A DNA stretch of 64,000 nucleotides. Source: Coffea arabica. Its lineage: Eukaryota; Streptophyta; Magnoliopsida; Gentianales; Rubiaceae. Shown here one piece after another: positions 35,264 through 47,106 of this stretch. Position numbers and translations under genes: made by a program. Every line of letters starts with the position of its first letter. Positions within the stretch are counted from its first letter, which is position 1. The notes under the pieces were generated by a model. That model worked only from the letters and a program-made list of their open reading frames with translations. It was not told where the DNA came from and ran no database searches. Location of the stretch: assembly GCF_036785885.1 (NCBI RefSeq), contig NC_092322.1, positions 19,552,466 to 19,616,465 on the forward strand, given 5' to 3'.

Positions 35264-35277
35264 TTATTATTACATAG

Positions 35278-35897
35278 AAGTTATTACTTGTTCAAGCATA
35301 ATTTATTACATTATTAACATATCTTAACATTTTTTCATGCAAACCATTCCAATTTTTAAGTAAAATTTACCGTTCTTTTATTGAAACTCACAACTACTTT
35401 TTTTATGACTAAAAAGTTCTTGGTAAAATTTATCATCCTGTTAATGATATTTACAAAATTTCTTCAGGCACTTTTTATGCTTTTTTTTTTTTAAAAAAAA
35501 TACTCTTACTTAGCAAAAACATATAGCGTTATTAGCAAAACTTATTACTCTATAACATTTTTCTGTGAAAAAATTAGTTAGTGCATACAATTTTCGATCT
35601 GTAGCTTATATATTCACAGTCATTGCTTATTTACAATTGAATACGTGTTTAAATAAAACTATATTCTAACAAAACACTAAATTTTTTACTCTACGCAACC
35701 AACCAATGCCTTAAGATGAACATTGCACTAGTCCTTAAAGTATAGCACTATTCTTTCTCATGAATATTATTGATAATTTTATTACAAAGTGTAATTTTAT
35801 TAGGAACATACCAATTTTCTTAGTAAATTTACAACTTTATTATTAACGATTCCTGTTTTTTGCAAACATAAGAAAACATCTTATAAGTTTGCATGTT
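35278..35897. other. AT-rich intergenic DNA, no gene seen
   Basis: No ORF or element termini recognised. Confidence 0.45.
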
Positions 35898-35898
35898 A

Positions 35899-36153
35899 CT
35901 TCCTCCGTCCCATTTATTTCGTCATGTTTGGAGAATTTAATTTTTTAATAATAGTGATTTGATTGTAATGTTTGTGCTTTTTTTTCTTTCTAATTTTACT
36001 CTTACAAATTTAAAATTTAAATTTAAATAATAGCATGCATATTATTAGAAATAAAAATTATATTGAAAAGAGAGATTAAAAAATATTTTGATTTTTTTAA
36101 TATAATAATTATTTTGAGATATTTCAAAATAGAAAGTATGACACGGAAGGGAG
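35899..36153. mobile_element. Stowaway-like (Tc1/mariner) MITE
   Basis: Starts after TA (35897-35898) with CTTCCTCCGTCCC, close to the Stowaway terminus CTCCCTCCGTCCC. The right end, read in reverse, gives CTCCCTTCCGTGTC. Length about 255, AT-rich centre and no coding capacity fit. The right-hand TA duplication is not clear. Confidence 0.65.
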
Positions 36154-36296
36154 GAGAGAGCACTGTTTAGGATGTTTACAACTACTATAGTCAAATATTT
36201 GGCAGACTCTTTGTTCTTGTCCTTTTTGCAGCTTCCAGGACTGTTTATCTTGTCTTGGTCTGTTTGGGGGAGACTTTATGATGCAAGGGGCGCCGT

Positions 36297-36800
36297 TAGG
36301 GCTGTCAACGGGCCGGGTCCGGGTCGAGATTCATTATTCCGGACCCGGACCCGACCCGTTTACCCGACGGGTCTTTTATTCTATGTTCCGGATCCGGATC
36401 CGGCGGGTCCCGGATCCGGATCCGGGTCTACCCGAACAAATTTAGCAAAATTTATAATTTCTAATAAAAATGAAAAAAAATATATTTATAAACTAATTTT
36501 TAACTAATGCAAAGAAAAAATCAAATAAGAAAAGAAATCAAATTAACTTTATTAAAATACATCACTCTAATCAAATTATATTGATAAATATATATATTTA
36601 AAATTATTAATTCATTTATATCCGGATCCGGGTCTAATACGGGCCGGAATACTATATTCCGTATCCGACCCGTTTTTTTGTTTGACAAAACGGATCCGGA
36701 TCCGGATCCGGAAAACGGAATTAAATCCCTACCCATACTCGCAATAATTTCACGGATCCGGACCGGATCCGGGTCTAGACCCGACCCGTTGACAGGCCTA
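36297..36800. mobile_element. hAT-type MITE, copy 2 (same family as copy 1)
   Basis: A 504-base copy closely similar to 34130-34658 along its length, with the same TAGGGCTGTCAACGGG and GACAGGCCTA ends and CCGGATCCGG palindromes. The flanks (GGCGCCGT on the left, GCGTGCAT on the right) are not an exact duplication, so the flanks have mutated or the insertion was rearranged. Confidence 0.85.
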
Positions 36801-37305
36801 GCGTGCATAATGGATCCCGCCGCCGCCGCACCGGTGCACGATGGACACGATGGAAAAGCGATGGTGTCTACTTGCTTGGGTCCGCCAAACCTATTTCAAT
36901 ACAACCAATCGTTTGAATCGGAATGGATCTTCAGCCACATTTTATTTTCTGTATCAATCTTTGTCCTACTTTAATTAATTTAGTTGAGTTTTACGTAGAA
37001 GATCAATTTATTAATCCAGTTGCTCCCAAGAAGTGCAGAAGGAGAAAAGACTATATAAAATTATTAAAATGATGCAAACACTTAAACCTACCAAGCCAAA
37101 TACTGTGATGCCTTGGCCAAATACAGAATCCACTAGCAGATATTAAGCAAAAACCCATTAGAAAAATGCATTATTTGTTTTGCTATTTATCCATATGAAA
37201 TTCTAATTATATATTTCCTTTGAGGACAATAGGGTAGGTACAAAAGGAAGAGTACAAGGCACATAGATCTTTTTTTTTTTTTTTTTCGTTGAAGAGGCAC
37301 TAGGT
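36801..37305. other. Intergenic DNA with a GC-rich ATG context
   Basis: Directly after the MITE lies an ATG (36810) opening MDPAAAAPVHDGHDGKAMV, GC-rich in an AT-rich region. The frame stops at 36972-36974. It could be a broken first exon, but I recognise no family. A T run lies at 37269-37286. Confidence 0.3.
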
Positions 37306-37313
37306 ATTGTAGT

Positions 37314-38034
37314 TAGGGGTGGACAAAATTATCCGTTATCCCGAAAACCCGTCATATCCGATCCGATCTGATCCAAAATTAGGATATCCAATTTTTATTA
37401 TTTGATTGGATCAAAAGAGGGTCGGGTACCCGCTAAAATGCGGTGCGGGTTAGGATCACATAATTAAAAACTCGCGAGTACCCGATCCGCCCCACATATA
37501 TATATTTTTTATTTTTATACACACACTATAAAATAGTTAGAACTAAATAAGTAATTTTATTGAACAAATTGCATTACAAATATGAGATGTTATAGTTTTA
37601 TTTACAAGATTCATTTGTATAGGTCATGATCTTATATTTTATAGAAAAAAGTTTAATTAATGTGGAACATATATATTAAAAATTGTGCTTCTTATTTCAA
37701 ACATTTATTGATTTTGAATTCTTTTAATTTTTTCCTTTATCTTATATTCTCTTCACATGCTTGTTTCTTGGTGAAAAACCTTTTTTTAGAAATCTTAGAT
37801 GAATGTGTAAAATATAAAATTAAATTGCTATAAATCCTTTTTTTTTAAAAATTAAATGATAAATAGGGCGAGGCGGGTACCCGCTGACTTGACCCTATCT
37901 CAGCGGATACCCGATTATAAAGTACCCACTGATATGCAGGGCGGATAAGGGTCAGAAAATGGCTGACCCGCAAGGTGCGGGTCGAGTCAGCCAAATGATA
38001 AATGGGATGGGTACCCGACCCGCGTCCACCCCTA
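37314..38034. mobile_element. hAT-type MITE of a second family
   Basis: A 721-base element with ends TAGGGGTGGAC and GTCCACCCCTA (perfect 11-base inverted repeats). An exact 8-bp duplication ATTGTAGT flanks it (37306-37313 and 38035-38042). Subterminal GGGTACCCG-type motifs recur at both ends. No transposase. Confidence 0.92.
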
Positions 38035-38042
38035 ATTGTAGT

Positions 38043-39460
38043 ATTCACAGAAACAAAAGTCCGTACATCTGCTCATGTTGAACACTAATAGTGCATAAAA
38101 AAATAGCATATGTATGCAATGATAATGCATAAAAATATTATATCTGAAGAATCACAAAATTTTTTGTGTGAATTTATTAACGTTTTAGTTGTATAGAATA
38201 GAATCAATGATTTCTCTAATTGAAATATATTTTTTGAAATTTTTATAGAAAAATATACCATGGTGATTTGATATATGCAACGTAAAAAAATGATTGAGAA
38301 ATATATTCATAAAAAATATAAAAACTAAGCTCCTAACTAAGTTGGTGTTCACAGGGGTAATGATGGTATTCATGGGAAAATAATTTAAGCTATTAGTGTG
38401 AGCAGTTCTGGGTATGGTATTTACATGTTAAATTTTATGGACCATTGAGGCCTTAACAACAGATCCCTTGAAGGCCTATGCAAGGTAAATATGCTATGTG
38501 TCTATATTAAAAAAAAAAGGTTTAGAAATAGATTTGAATTTACGGGTTTTATTTTTCAAATTAAATATTATTTTGCAAAGATGTTTTCGATTTGTAATTC
38601 GGTATACCTAAAATCTGATACTGCAAGACAATTCATATTTTTATTAAAACCTTTTTTTTCTACACTACTAGTGATGGGCTCAGAATTTGTCGCATTCAGA
38701 AATCCCATTTTTGGCCCTTTTGTTTTCAAACCCAAGTGACTATTGGCCGAACATAAATTGGAGATGCAGATTGGATGACAAGATATCATCAGCTTCAGCT
38801 TAAGTCAAGCTTTGAAGATAATTATGTATCCATCAAAATAATCTTCAATTTTCTTCTTACACTTTTTTACCAGATTTCCTTTTTACAATTTTCAATTTTC
38901 AAGTCATGCAATAATGGAATGTATTCTTTAGCTCTGTACTGTGTGATTTATGGCAAGAAGTAGGCACTCGTCTAAGTGAATACAAAATTTAAGGGAAACA
39001 TAAAACAAAAACCTGCTGCAGACCAGCCTGATGAAGCAGTGAGATCTACCTTGGGCATCATTATGCTTTTTAAGGACTGTGAGATAGAAGCCCTGATATT
39101 GCATAAAATCTTTTCAACATATCTGTGAAACTATTTTCGTATTTTACGGTCTTTGAGTCTCAGTTGTGATCACTGTAAGTGCTTACTTTAAATATTCACT
39201 GAGGAAGAGCTATATCTGGCAAATGCAAAGATAGGTTAGCAACCATAGATCCGTCTCATTTTTGTTGTTTTGCTTAAAATCTTTGTTCACCCATTAAGAT
39301 TTACGTTTCTGTGGTTTACCCCAAACAGTTAGCAGTATGCTTACGGTAATGAAATGCACATGCTCTGCTCTTGGCAACAATATCTGCAGTTTTTTGGGAA
39401 AATAAATGCGACAAGCTGATAGCTTATTTCCCGAACTCTGATGAATGGTTCAGTGATCCA
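38043..39460. other. Intergenic DNA upstream of the SppA remnant
   Basis: No exon could be recognised. Two overlapping opposite-strand ORFs near 38491-38789 have no known domain. Upstream exons of the SppA gene, if ever present, are not identifiable here. Confidence 0.45.
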
Positions 39461-39479
39461 TAAAGATTGTGTCCAACAG

Positions 39480-41588
39480 AATGTGGAGAGAAATCAGACT
39501 CTTGGCTGACTCTAAGCCTGTTGTTGCATCAATGGCTGATGTGGCAGCTAGTGGAGGATATTACACGGCAATGGGAACTGGAATTATAGTTGCAGAAAAT
39601 CTAACATTGACTGGTTCAATTGGAGTTGTGACAGGTAATTATGGAAACTCCAAGTGATAATTTTCTTAAATTATATCTGTTCTTTGTAATGTTATTTATA
39701 TGTCATTTGTTGTTTAAGACCTTTTCAGTAGCTATGGTGATGAGTTTTGTATGAGCAGAAACCAACTGGATAAAAGAGATAATGATTCCACAAGAAATGC
39801 ATGTAGCATTTTAAATGTGTTTCCTGGCTAGAAATAAGCAGTCCCAATGGCACTCTGGTATTGTCTATGGGAATAGCATTTGACAGGGCCCAAGTCAGGA
39901 GTCATTACTGCATTACTGCATGCAATTGCTGTAATTCTCACCTTAGACAAGTTTAGAATGCAGGATAAGCTACTTGTAATGTTATAAATCAGATTTAGGT
40001 GGGAATGCTATCTAATTTGATCATCAACTGCAGGAATGAGGTCACCTGTGTAATTAGATGTACCTAATTGTGATTTAGCTAGCAAAAGTAATTGTCTGCC
40101 AGGTCTTTTCTTTCCTGTTCTACTGACGCGGCATTAGTGGAAATTTATTCTGTGTTTTCCACTGCTTTGTTCGATTTTTTCTGCCTTTATTTCAATGCCT
40201 TTTCTTTTTCTCGTACAGTTGTTGCAAATAGATGAGTAGTGTTCGTTCTTTAAATTAAGCACCTTTGACCCAAGCCGAGCTTTCCATTGGAGATTGCACA
40301 AAATGTATTCATGCACTATTGGCAGATTTTGTCACTGTTTTGGTGCAAGAAAGTTCAGTCTGGGAAAATTATATGAAAAGATTGGCTTTAACAAGGAGAT
40401 AATATCAAGGGGGAGATATGCTGAGCTCACTGCTGCAGAACAACGGCCATTTAGGTTAGTTTTTGTTCTGCTGTTTGGTGAATTTCTATAAAAATGGACA
40501 GCATTTCGTTCATCATTTACAAGACAAATTTATGAAAAAATAATGGATTAAGGGAAAAAAAAATGGTGTTCCAGTATAGATGCTTCTTTTCTAGCCCAAG
40601 TAATTCACTTCCTCAACAAGAATATTTGATGTGCCACATATGCCCATGTTGCCTATTATCAGATATTAGACGGTAAAACTGGAGCAGTGGATTATGCCGA
40701 TCTTCGAGTGAGGCACATTTATGTGGCCAAACCATTCTTCTGCGCAGATTTATTAGCTTCGTGTTTGTGAATTTCATTTACCCTTGATATCCATTTTTGG
40801 GGTAGCAGTCTGCAGACATATGCTTTAGTTTGTGCCCAGGCATACAGAAAAAGGGGTTAATTCTTTCTTGTCTTGCATCTCCTCCTGCACCCCTTAAGTG
40901 CCATTCTTTTTGCATTTTTATCCATACACTCCATTTGGAAAAGAAAAAAGGAATGATAAAGAAACTACCTGTAAATGCTGAACCTAATATGTACACTTGA
41001 TTTAAGCTTTTGCATGATTGAACAACAAAATTGATCTTGATTGCAGTTGATCTGAAACTACATGCCCTAGGATTTTTTATTGCAGTTTTAGAGTTAGGAT
41101 ACTAAGATATATGTGTTGGATAAACCTGAGAAGCATTACATAAGGAAAACGTGATTCGGGTACTGGATCTGTGTTTAGTCATCATGGTTGAGCATTTCTG
41201 TTCTGTCTGCAAAGTGTGATGCTAAATAATCGGTGCTTGAAGTTTTCTCTTGCCTGCGGAGCTTGTTTACATGATATCTGCAATCGATTTGATGAGATGG
41301 GCTTCACTTTTCTGTCATGTTAATTTTTCTGTTGGATTGATGATGATTCATGTTCAGGTTACTCTTGTTGAGCTGGTTAAACCATCGCCATCGCTGCCAG
41401 AGATTTTAACTGGCATAGGAAACTCTCTCGTCGGAGCAGACAGAGTTTTGAAACAACTATTGGATGAATTGGCAGTTTCTGATGGAATTCAAGCGCGCAT
41501 GGACGGGATTATGTTTCAAAAGTTGGAAGGGGCTGATTATTCCAGTCCTATATTGACGATGGTGAAAGATTACCTGGGTTCACTTTGA
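39480..41588 (+). pseudogene. SppA-type chloroplast signal-peptide peptidase, gene remnant
   Basis: Three exon-like blocks match the C-terminal half of plant SppA (protease IV family, thylakoid-associated serine protease). Block 1, 39480-39634: MWREIRLLADSKPVVASMAD then VAASGGYYTAMG, where Ser in ASGGYY corresponds to the catalytic nucleophile, and LTGSIGVVTG before a GT donor. Block 2, about 40350-40454: KFSLGKLYEKIGFNKEIISR, ending TTTAG before GT. Block 3, 41358-41588: VTLVELVKPSPSLPEILTGI to MVKDYLGSL and stop. The exon(s) expected between blocks 2 and 3 and all N-terminal exons are not found, and the block 2 acceptor is poor. I call it a gene fragment, not a working gene. Confidence 0.75.
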
Positions 41589-41948
41589 CTTCAATGTATA
41601 ATTGTTCGCGTCCAAATGTTTCATTTGGTTTACGCTTCCGTCCATCGGGAGAATATATTCCTAGATGGGCGTTGAGACATTCTTGTACAAAAAGATCTCT
41701 ACACCGTGTACACGAACGCAAATTGAAAAATGAGGGTAGAAAGAAAACCAATTTCTGCCCTCTTCATTTTCTCTCTCTATTTCCTTATTGATTCCCCAGA
41801 AGTTAAATGTACACAGTATAGGGTGGTCCGTACATTGTGGGGCGACAACCATTTATACTTTTTGGTATGAGAAGTTGACTTCGTTGCCTCATTGCTAAAT
41901 TGTGTGCTCATGGATTACAAGAATTTCACCTTAACCTGGTCCAAAGAA
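41589..41948. other. Spacer between SppA remnant and PPR gene
   Basis: The two converge tail to tail here. Overlapping short ORFs on both strands have no recognisable domain. Confidence 0.45.
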
Positions 41949-42390
41949 CTAATAATAATCTCCACAAGAACATGTCCCGTCTCTAAAGTGATGAAAGCAA
42001 TTTGAATCTCGTAAAATGATATGACGGCAGAACATTTTCGATATGAGTTTCATAGCAGCATGGCAGTCACCACAGACCCTAAGATTCTTGTACATCCTAA
42101 TGGGTGCTCCTTGTGGCACATATAGAAGGCCAAATGCAACGGCCAACTTCTCACTATGGTAGGCAAGACCTTGTTCCTTGCCCTCGTAGTTGATGTCATG
42201 GAGTGCAAAATTCACGTCTGGTACATATCCAGCTTTCTTGATTAAACCCATGACTTCACTAGTTCTCAAGTAGATCTAATCGGACTTTGGATGGCTTCTA
42301 TCTTCAGACATAAATCTGTGCACCTTACCGTTCATTTCGAGCCAACTATACCCAGGCTCCTTGCTTATGCACTTTGATTTCATCAGTTTC

Positions 42391-42673
42391 TGATACAAAT
42401 ATTGAGGCAAATAATAAGAGAAGCAAAGGACAAATGATTCTTTCTTTGTAAAACTCACACAACTTATAATATGAAATTACTCTATTTATAGAGTTTAAAC
42501 CAACTCCACTAACTATCCCACTAACTCCACTAACTATCCCAATAACTCCATTCACTCCACTAGCAACTCCACTAACTCCACTAGGTACTCCACTAATCCC
42601 ACTAGTTATTCCACTAACTCCACTAATTACACTAACTCCATTAATTAATTAATAACGGTAAATATTTCTAACA
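42391..42673 (-). repeat. 3' LTR of copia A
   Basis: On the minus strand it runs TGTTAGAAATATTTACC to TTTGTATCA. It contains a short tandem array of (T)CCACTAACT-type units (about 42508-42640) and a minus-strand TATAAATA (42483-42490). Confidence 0.93.
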
Positions 42674-42718
42674 ATCCCTCCCTTAAACTGAAAGTTTCTC
42701 AAATATTCGATCAGTTTA

Positions 42719-45700
42719 ATAGGACTTATCAACTGCACAGACTCCAAGTAACTTCCTTAATTTCTGAAATGTGAATAACTTCAATGGCTTGGTCATTATT
42801 TTAACAATCTGATCTTCACTTTTACAGTAGAGAAAATCAATTATTCCATCCCTTGTGAGCTCTCTTAGAAAGTGAAACCTAACGTCTATGTGCTTGGTTC
42901 TTCCATGTAGAACTGGATTTTTAGATAGATTGATGGAAGAACTGTTGTCACAATAAATTGTAGTAGCTCTTTCTTGCTGAAAATGCAACTCTTCAAGAAT
43001 ATTCCTTAACCAAATTGCTTGACAGGCACAGGCGGTTGTAGTTTGCTTCAGTTGTTGATAACGTAACAATTGGTTGTTTTTTTGAACACCATGAAATAGC
43101 TGCTGAACCCATCATGAACACATATCCAGACGTACTCTTTCTATCACCAGAATCGCCTGCATAGTCACTGTCAGTAAAACCAAACAAATCTGATTTTTCA
43201 CCATTCTTGTAAAATAATCCATACTCAATGATTCCCTGCAAGTATCGAAGAATCCTCTTGGCAGCTAGAAGATGTGTCTCCCTTGGACTTTCCATGTATC
43301 TACTAATAAGACTTACAGCATGCATAATATCAGGCCTAGTTGCTGTCAAATACATCAAATTTCTCACAATTTGCTTGTAAAGGGTGCTATCAACCATCTT
43401 TCCTCCTGGTTCTTTGATGAGTTTTAAACCCACTTCAATTGGCGTACAAATAGAATTACAATTCGACATTTGAAACCTGTTCAGAATTTCTTGCACATAT
43501 TTTCTTTGAGAGACAAAAATTTCATCAACAGATTGCACCACTTCAATACCCAAAAAATAATGCATCTTTCCAAGATCAGACATATCAAATTAGGCCATCA
43601 TAGATTTCTTGAATTTCTCAAACATGGCACTATCATTTCCAATAAAAATAAGATCATCAACATATAAGCAAACAATCAGCAATTTACCTCCATCTCCAAT
43701 CTTTATGAAAAGTGTATGCTCATATGGACATTTCTTAAATCTCTCCTTAGAAAAATAAGCATCTATACGACTATACCAAGCACGTGGGGCTTGTTTTAAC
43801 CCGTATAATGCTTTCTTGAGTTTGTATACCTTATGTTCACCTCCAACTTTCACATAACTAGGAGATTGATCAATAAATACCTGTTCCTGTAAATCACCAT
43901 GTAAAAATGCTGATTTTACATCCAACTGGAAGATAGGCCATGAATTTTGAGCTGCCAATGCTATCACCATCCTAATCGTGTCATGCCTTGTGACTGGAGC
44001 AAAAACTTCTCCATAATCCACCCCAAACTCTTGCTTATAGCCTTTAGCTACCAGACGTGCCTTGTACTTGTCAACTTCTCAATTCTCCTTTAATTTCGTC
44101 TTGTACACCCACTTGACACCTATAGATTTTTGTCCTTCTGGAAGATTGGTTAACTCCCAAGTGTTATTTAGTTCAATAACGGCAATTTCTTCATCCATTG
44201 CCTTCTGCCACTTCAAATCTTTGACAGCTTCTTCAAAAACTATAGGATCACAATCGGAAAATAGTGCAAAATATGTAAGTGGGTCTTCAAATTGATCAAT
44301 TCCAGTTACCTCATAATCAATCATCCATGCAGGTCTTTTTCTAATACGTTGAGGCCGTCCTTCATCTTCTACTACTGTTTGGGAATTTGATACATTATCT
44401 GGACCATTTGATGGAATTTGTTCTGTCAACTGCTGCCTGTTTTCTTCATCAACTCCATCAAAATTAGCGGGTATTTGTTGTTTAATAATATTGCTGCTCC
44501 ATGGCCAAAAATTTTCCTCATCAAAAATTACATCCCGACTGATGACAATTTTCTTGGTGATAGGATTATAAAGCTTATAAGCTTTTGACTGATCACTAAC
44601 ACCAAGAAAAATGCATTTCTCCCCTTTGTTGTCTAGTTTTGTCCTCTTTTGCTCTGGAATATGAGCATAGGCAATGCATCCAAAAATTTTGAAGTGATCC
44701 ACTGTTGGTTTCCATCCGCTCCATGCTTCCTCAGGCGTCATATTTTTAACAGCAAGTGTGAGACTTCTGTTCAATATATGAATGCTCCAATTGACAGTTT
44801 CAGGCCAAAAATTTTTTGGAACACCACTTTTTGTCAAAATGCTCCTCACCATGTTCAATATTGTACGATTCTTCCTCTCTGAAACATCATTCTGCTGCGG
44901 CGTATAAGCTGTTGTAAGCTACTTCTGAATTTCATGCTCCTCACAAAAATTTATAAATTCTTGTGAATTATACTCTCCACCACGATCACTGCGAAAAAAT
45001 TTTATGGATTTGCCTGCTTCCTTTTCGACAAGAGTCATGAAATTTTTGAATGTTGAAAATGCTTCAGATTTTTCCTGCAAAAAATAGACCCAAGTTTTTC
45101 GACTATAATCATCAGTAAACGTCATAAAATAACGTTTTCCACCATTAGATGATGGATTTATAGGTCCGCATAGATCAAAGTGAACCAACTCCAAGACATT
45201 TTTTGCTTTCCACGATTTTCCTTTTGGAAAGCTATCTCGATGTTGTTTGCCAACAACACACTCTTCACAAACTTCTGAATGAGTTGTGATTTGAGGTAAA
45301 CCAGCTACCATATTTTTCTATTGCAAAGTTTTCAGTCCACCAAAATTCAAATGTCCAACGAAAATGCCATAACCATGCCACATTTTTCGATTTTGTCGAG
45401 AAACATGAATGAGTCAAGTTCTGCAAATAGAGTGGGAACATACGATTTGCCGTCATCTTAACTTGAGCAATTAAGCCCAACTTTGCATCTCGAATCTGAC
45501 ATACACCATCTTTGATTGAAATCTCGTACCCTTTTTCGAGCAACTGACCCACGCTAAGCAAATTTGTCTTTAAGTCTGGAACAAAAAGAACATCAGTAAT
45601 AGTGTGGGTAGAAGAATTTTCTTTAGCTTGGATAATTACCCTTCCTTTTCCCATAACAGAAATTGTAGAGTTGTCACCAAACTTGACAGTGCTACGGAAT

Positions 45701-46758
45701 GACTCGTCCAATTCAGAGAATGTCTTCTTATCTCCACACATGTGATTGCTGCAACCGATGTCTAAATACCACGTGTTTTGTTGAGTTTTTTCACTCATGT
45801 GGCACACCATCAAAAGAGACATTTCTTCTTCTTTTTCTGCAAAATTAGTCATTTCTCCATTTTGTCTATTCAAATTAGTTCGACATTCGGACTGATAATG
45901 GCCATACCTATGACATTTGTAGCATTCAACATTGGACTTGTCTGCTGAATTTGGCCTTTGATTTGTTAATGGATAGCCTCCTCGTCCTCTTCTTCCTCCT
46001 TGAAATTGATTTTCTTGGTGTTGGTATTGTTGTTGTTGGTTGTCACGATCATTATTTCCTCTACCTCTGCCTCTGCTTTTGCCTTTGCCTCCTCTCCATG
46101 TTGAGTGACTTTCTGCTGAAGCCACCAGTGCTTGCTCCTCTTTCTCTTGCTGGTTAATTTTTTGCTCATGAACCAACAAAGAACTCTGCAACTCATCAAT
46201 TGAAATTGCATTAATATCTTTCGATTCCTCTATACAGCATACAACAAAATTAAATTTTGTTATGATTGATCGAAGAATCTTCTCGACAATGGTGGTGTCT
46301 TTCAAATTTTCTCCATGAATCCTCATCTTGTTAGCGATTGCCATCGTTCTTGCGAAATAATCAGTGACCGATTCGCTTGACTTCATGCGTAAAGTCTCAA
46401 ATTCGGTCCGAAGAGCTTGAAGCTGCACCCGCTTCGCCTTTGCATTTCCTTGATACTTTTTCTTCATGGAGTCCCAAATTTGTTTGGAGGTATCTTTGCT
46501 AAGAATTGTCTCCAAAATGGCCCGATCAATAGCTTGAAAAAGATAATTTTTGGCTTTAAGATCTTTCAGTTTCAATGCTTCCAACTCCATTTTCTGCATC
46601 TCTGACAATATTTCTCCAGCTGTTGGCTCTGCTACTCCAGATTCGACGACCTGCCAATACTCCTTGGATCTCAAGAAGTTCTCCATTAGCATGCTCCAAT
46701 GATCATAGTGATCGTTAAAGCGAGGAATTGCTGGCTGCACAAAATTGTCAGTGGCCAT
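42719..46758 (-). pseudogene. copia A gag-pol, broken
   Basis: The ATG at 46758 opens MATDNFVQPAIPRFNDHYDH. Gag includes the knuckle CYKCHRYGHYQSEC (about 45930-45890). The protease motif reads WYLDIGCSNHM (about 45745-45775) with DIG (45754-45762) instead of the usual DSG/DTG, which should abolish activity. A frameshift near 45345 breaks the pre-integrase. Integrase shows VHFDLCGPI and SDRGGEY, then TAG at 44919-44921 just before TAYTPQQN. TGA at 44079-44081 precedes RT. RT has QLDVKSAFLHGDL and LYVDDLIF; TAA at 43590. RNase H (TDSDYAGDSGDRKSTSGYVF) is followed by a frameshift near 43050. Copia gag-pol is one polyprotein in active copies; this one needs help in trans. Confidence 0.92.
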
Positions 46759-46826
46759 CGTAATTTACCAACACAATTCTCACAACTCACTTTTGTTTTC
46801 ACTCATAAGCCTAGCTCTGGTACCGC

Positions 46827-47106
46827 TGATACAAATATTGAGGCAAATAATAAGAGAAGCAAAGGACAAATGTTTCTTTCTTTGTAAAACTCACACAACT
46901 TATAATATGAAATTACTCTATTTATAGAGTTTAAACCAACTCCACTAACTATCCCACTAACTCCACTAACTATCCCAATAACTCCACTCACTCCACTAGC
47001 AACTCCACTAACTCCACTAGGTACTCCACTAATCCCACTAGTTATTCCACTAACTCCACTAATTACACTAACTCCATTAATTAATTAATAACGGTAAATA
47101 TTTCTA
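46827..47106 (-). repeat. 5' LTR of copia A, lacking its last 3 bases
   Basis: Identical to the left LTR except at two sites (GATTC/GTTTC near 46872 and CATTCACT/CACTCACT near 46984). It stops at TTTCTA, missing the terminal ACA. TATAAATA is at 46919-46926 on the minus strand. Confidence 0.92.

Larger units (their letters stand above)
42391..47106 (-). mobile_element. Ty1/copia LTR retrotransposon A, young but defective
   Basis: Minus-strand element with a 283-base LTR on the left (its 3' LTR) and a 280-base LTR on the right. Internal order is gag, protease, integrase, RT, RNase H, the copia order. The PPT is the purine run on the minus strand next to 42674 (TTAAGGGAGGGAT). The primer site follows the right LTR (minus strand GGTACCAGAGC, 46815-46825). 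The two LTRs differ at only 2 sites. The internal frame has three stops and two frameshifts. The left flank is host GTTTC; the expected GTTTC is missing at the right edge, where another element's sequence begins. Confidence 0.93.

Noticed and set aside
42508..42640. Regularly repeated CCACTAACT units considered as a CRISPR-like array
   Set aside because: Units are contiguous and degenerate, without unique spacers, inside an LTR of a plant retrotransposon.
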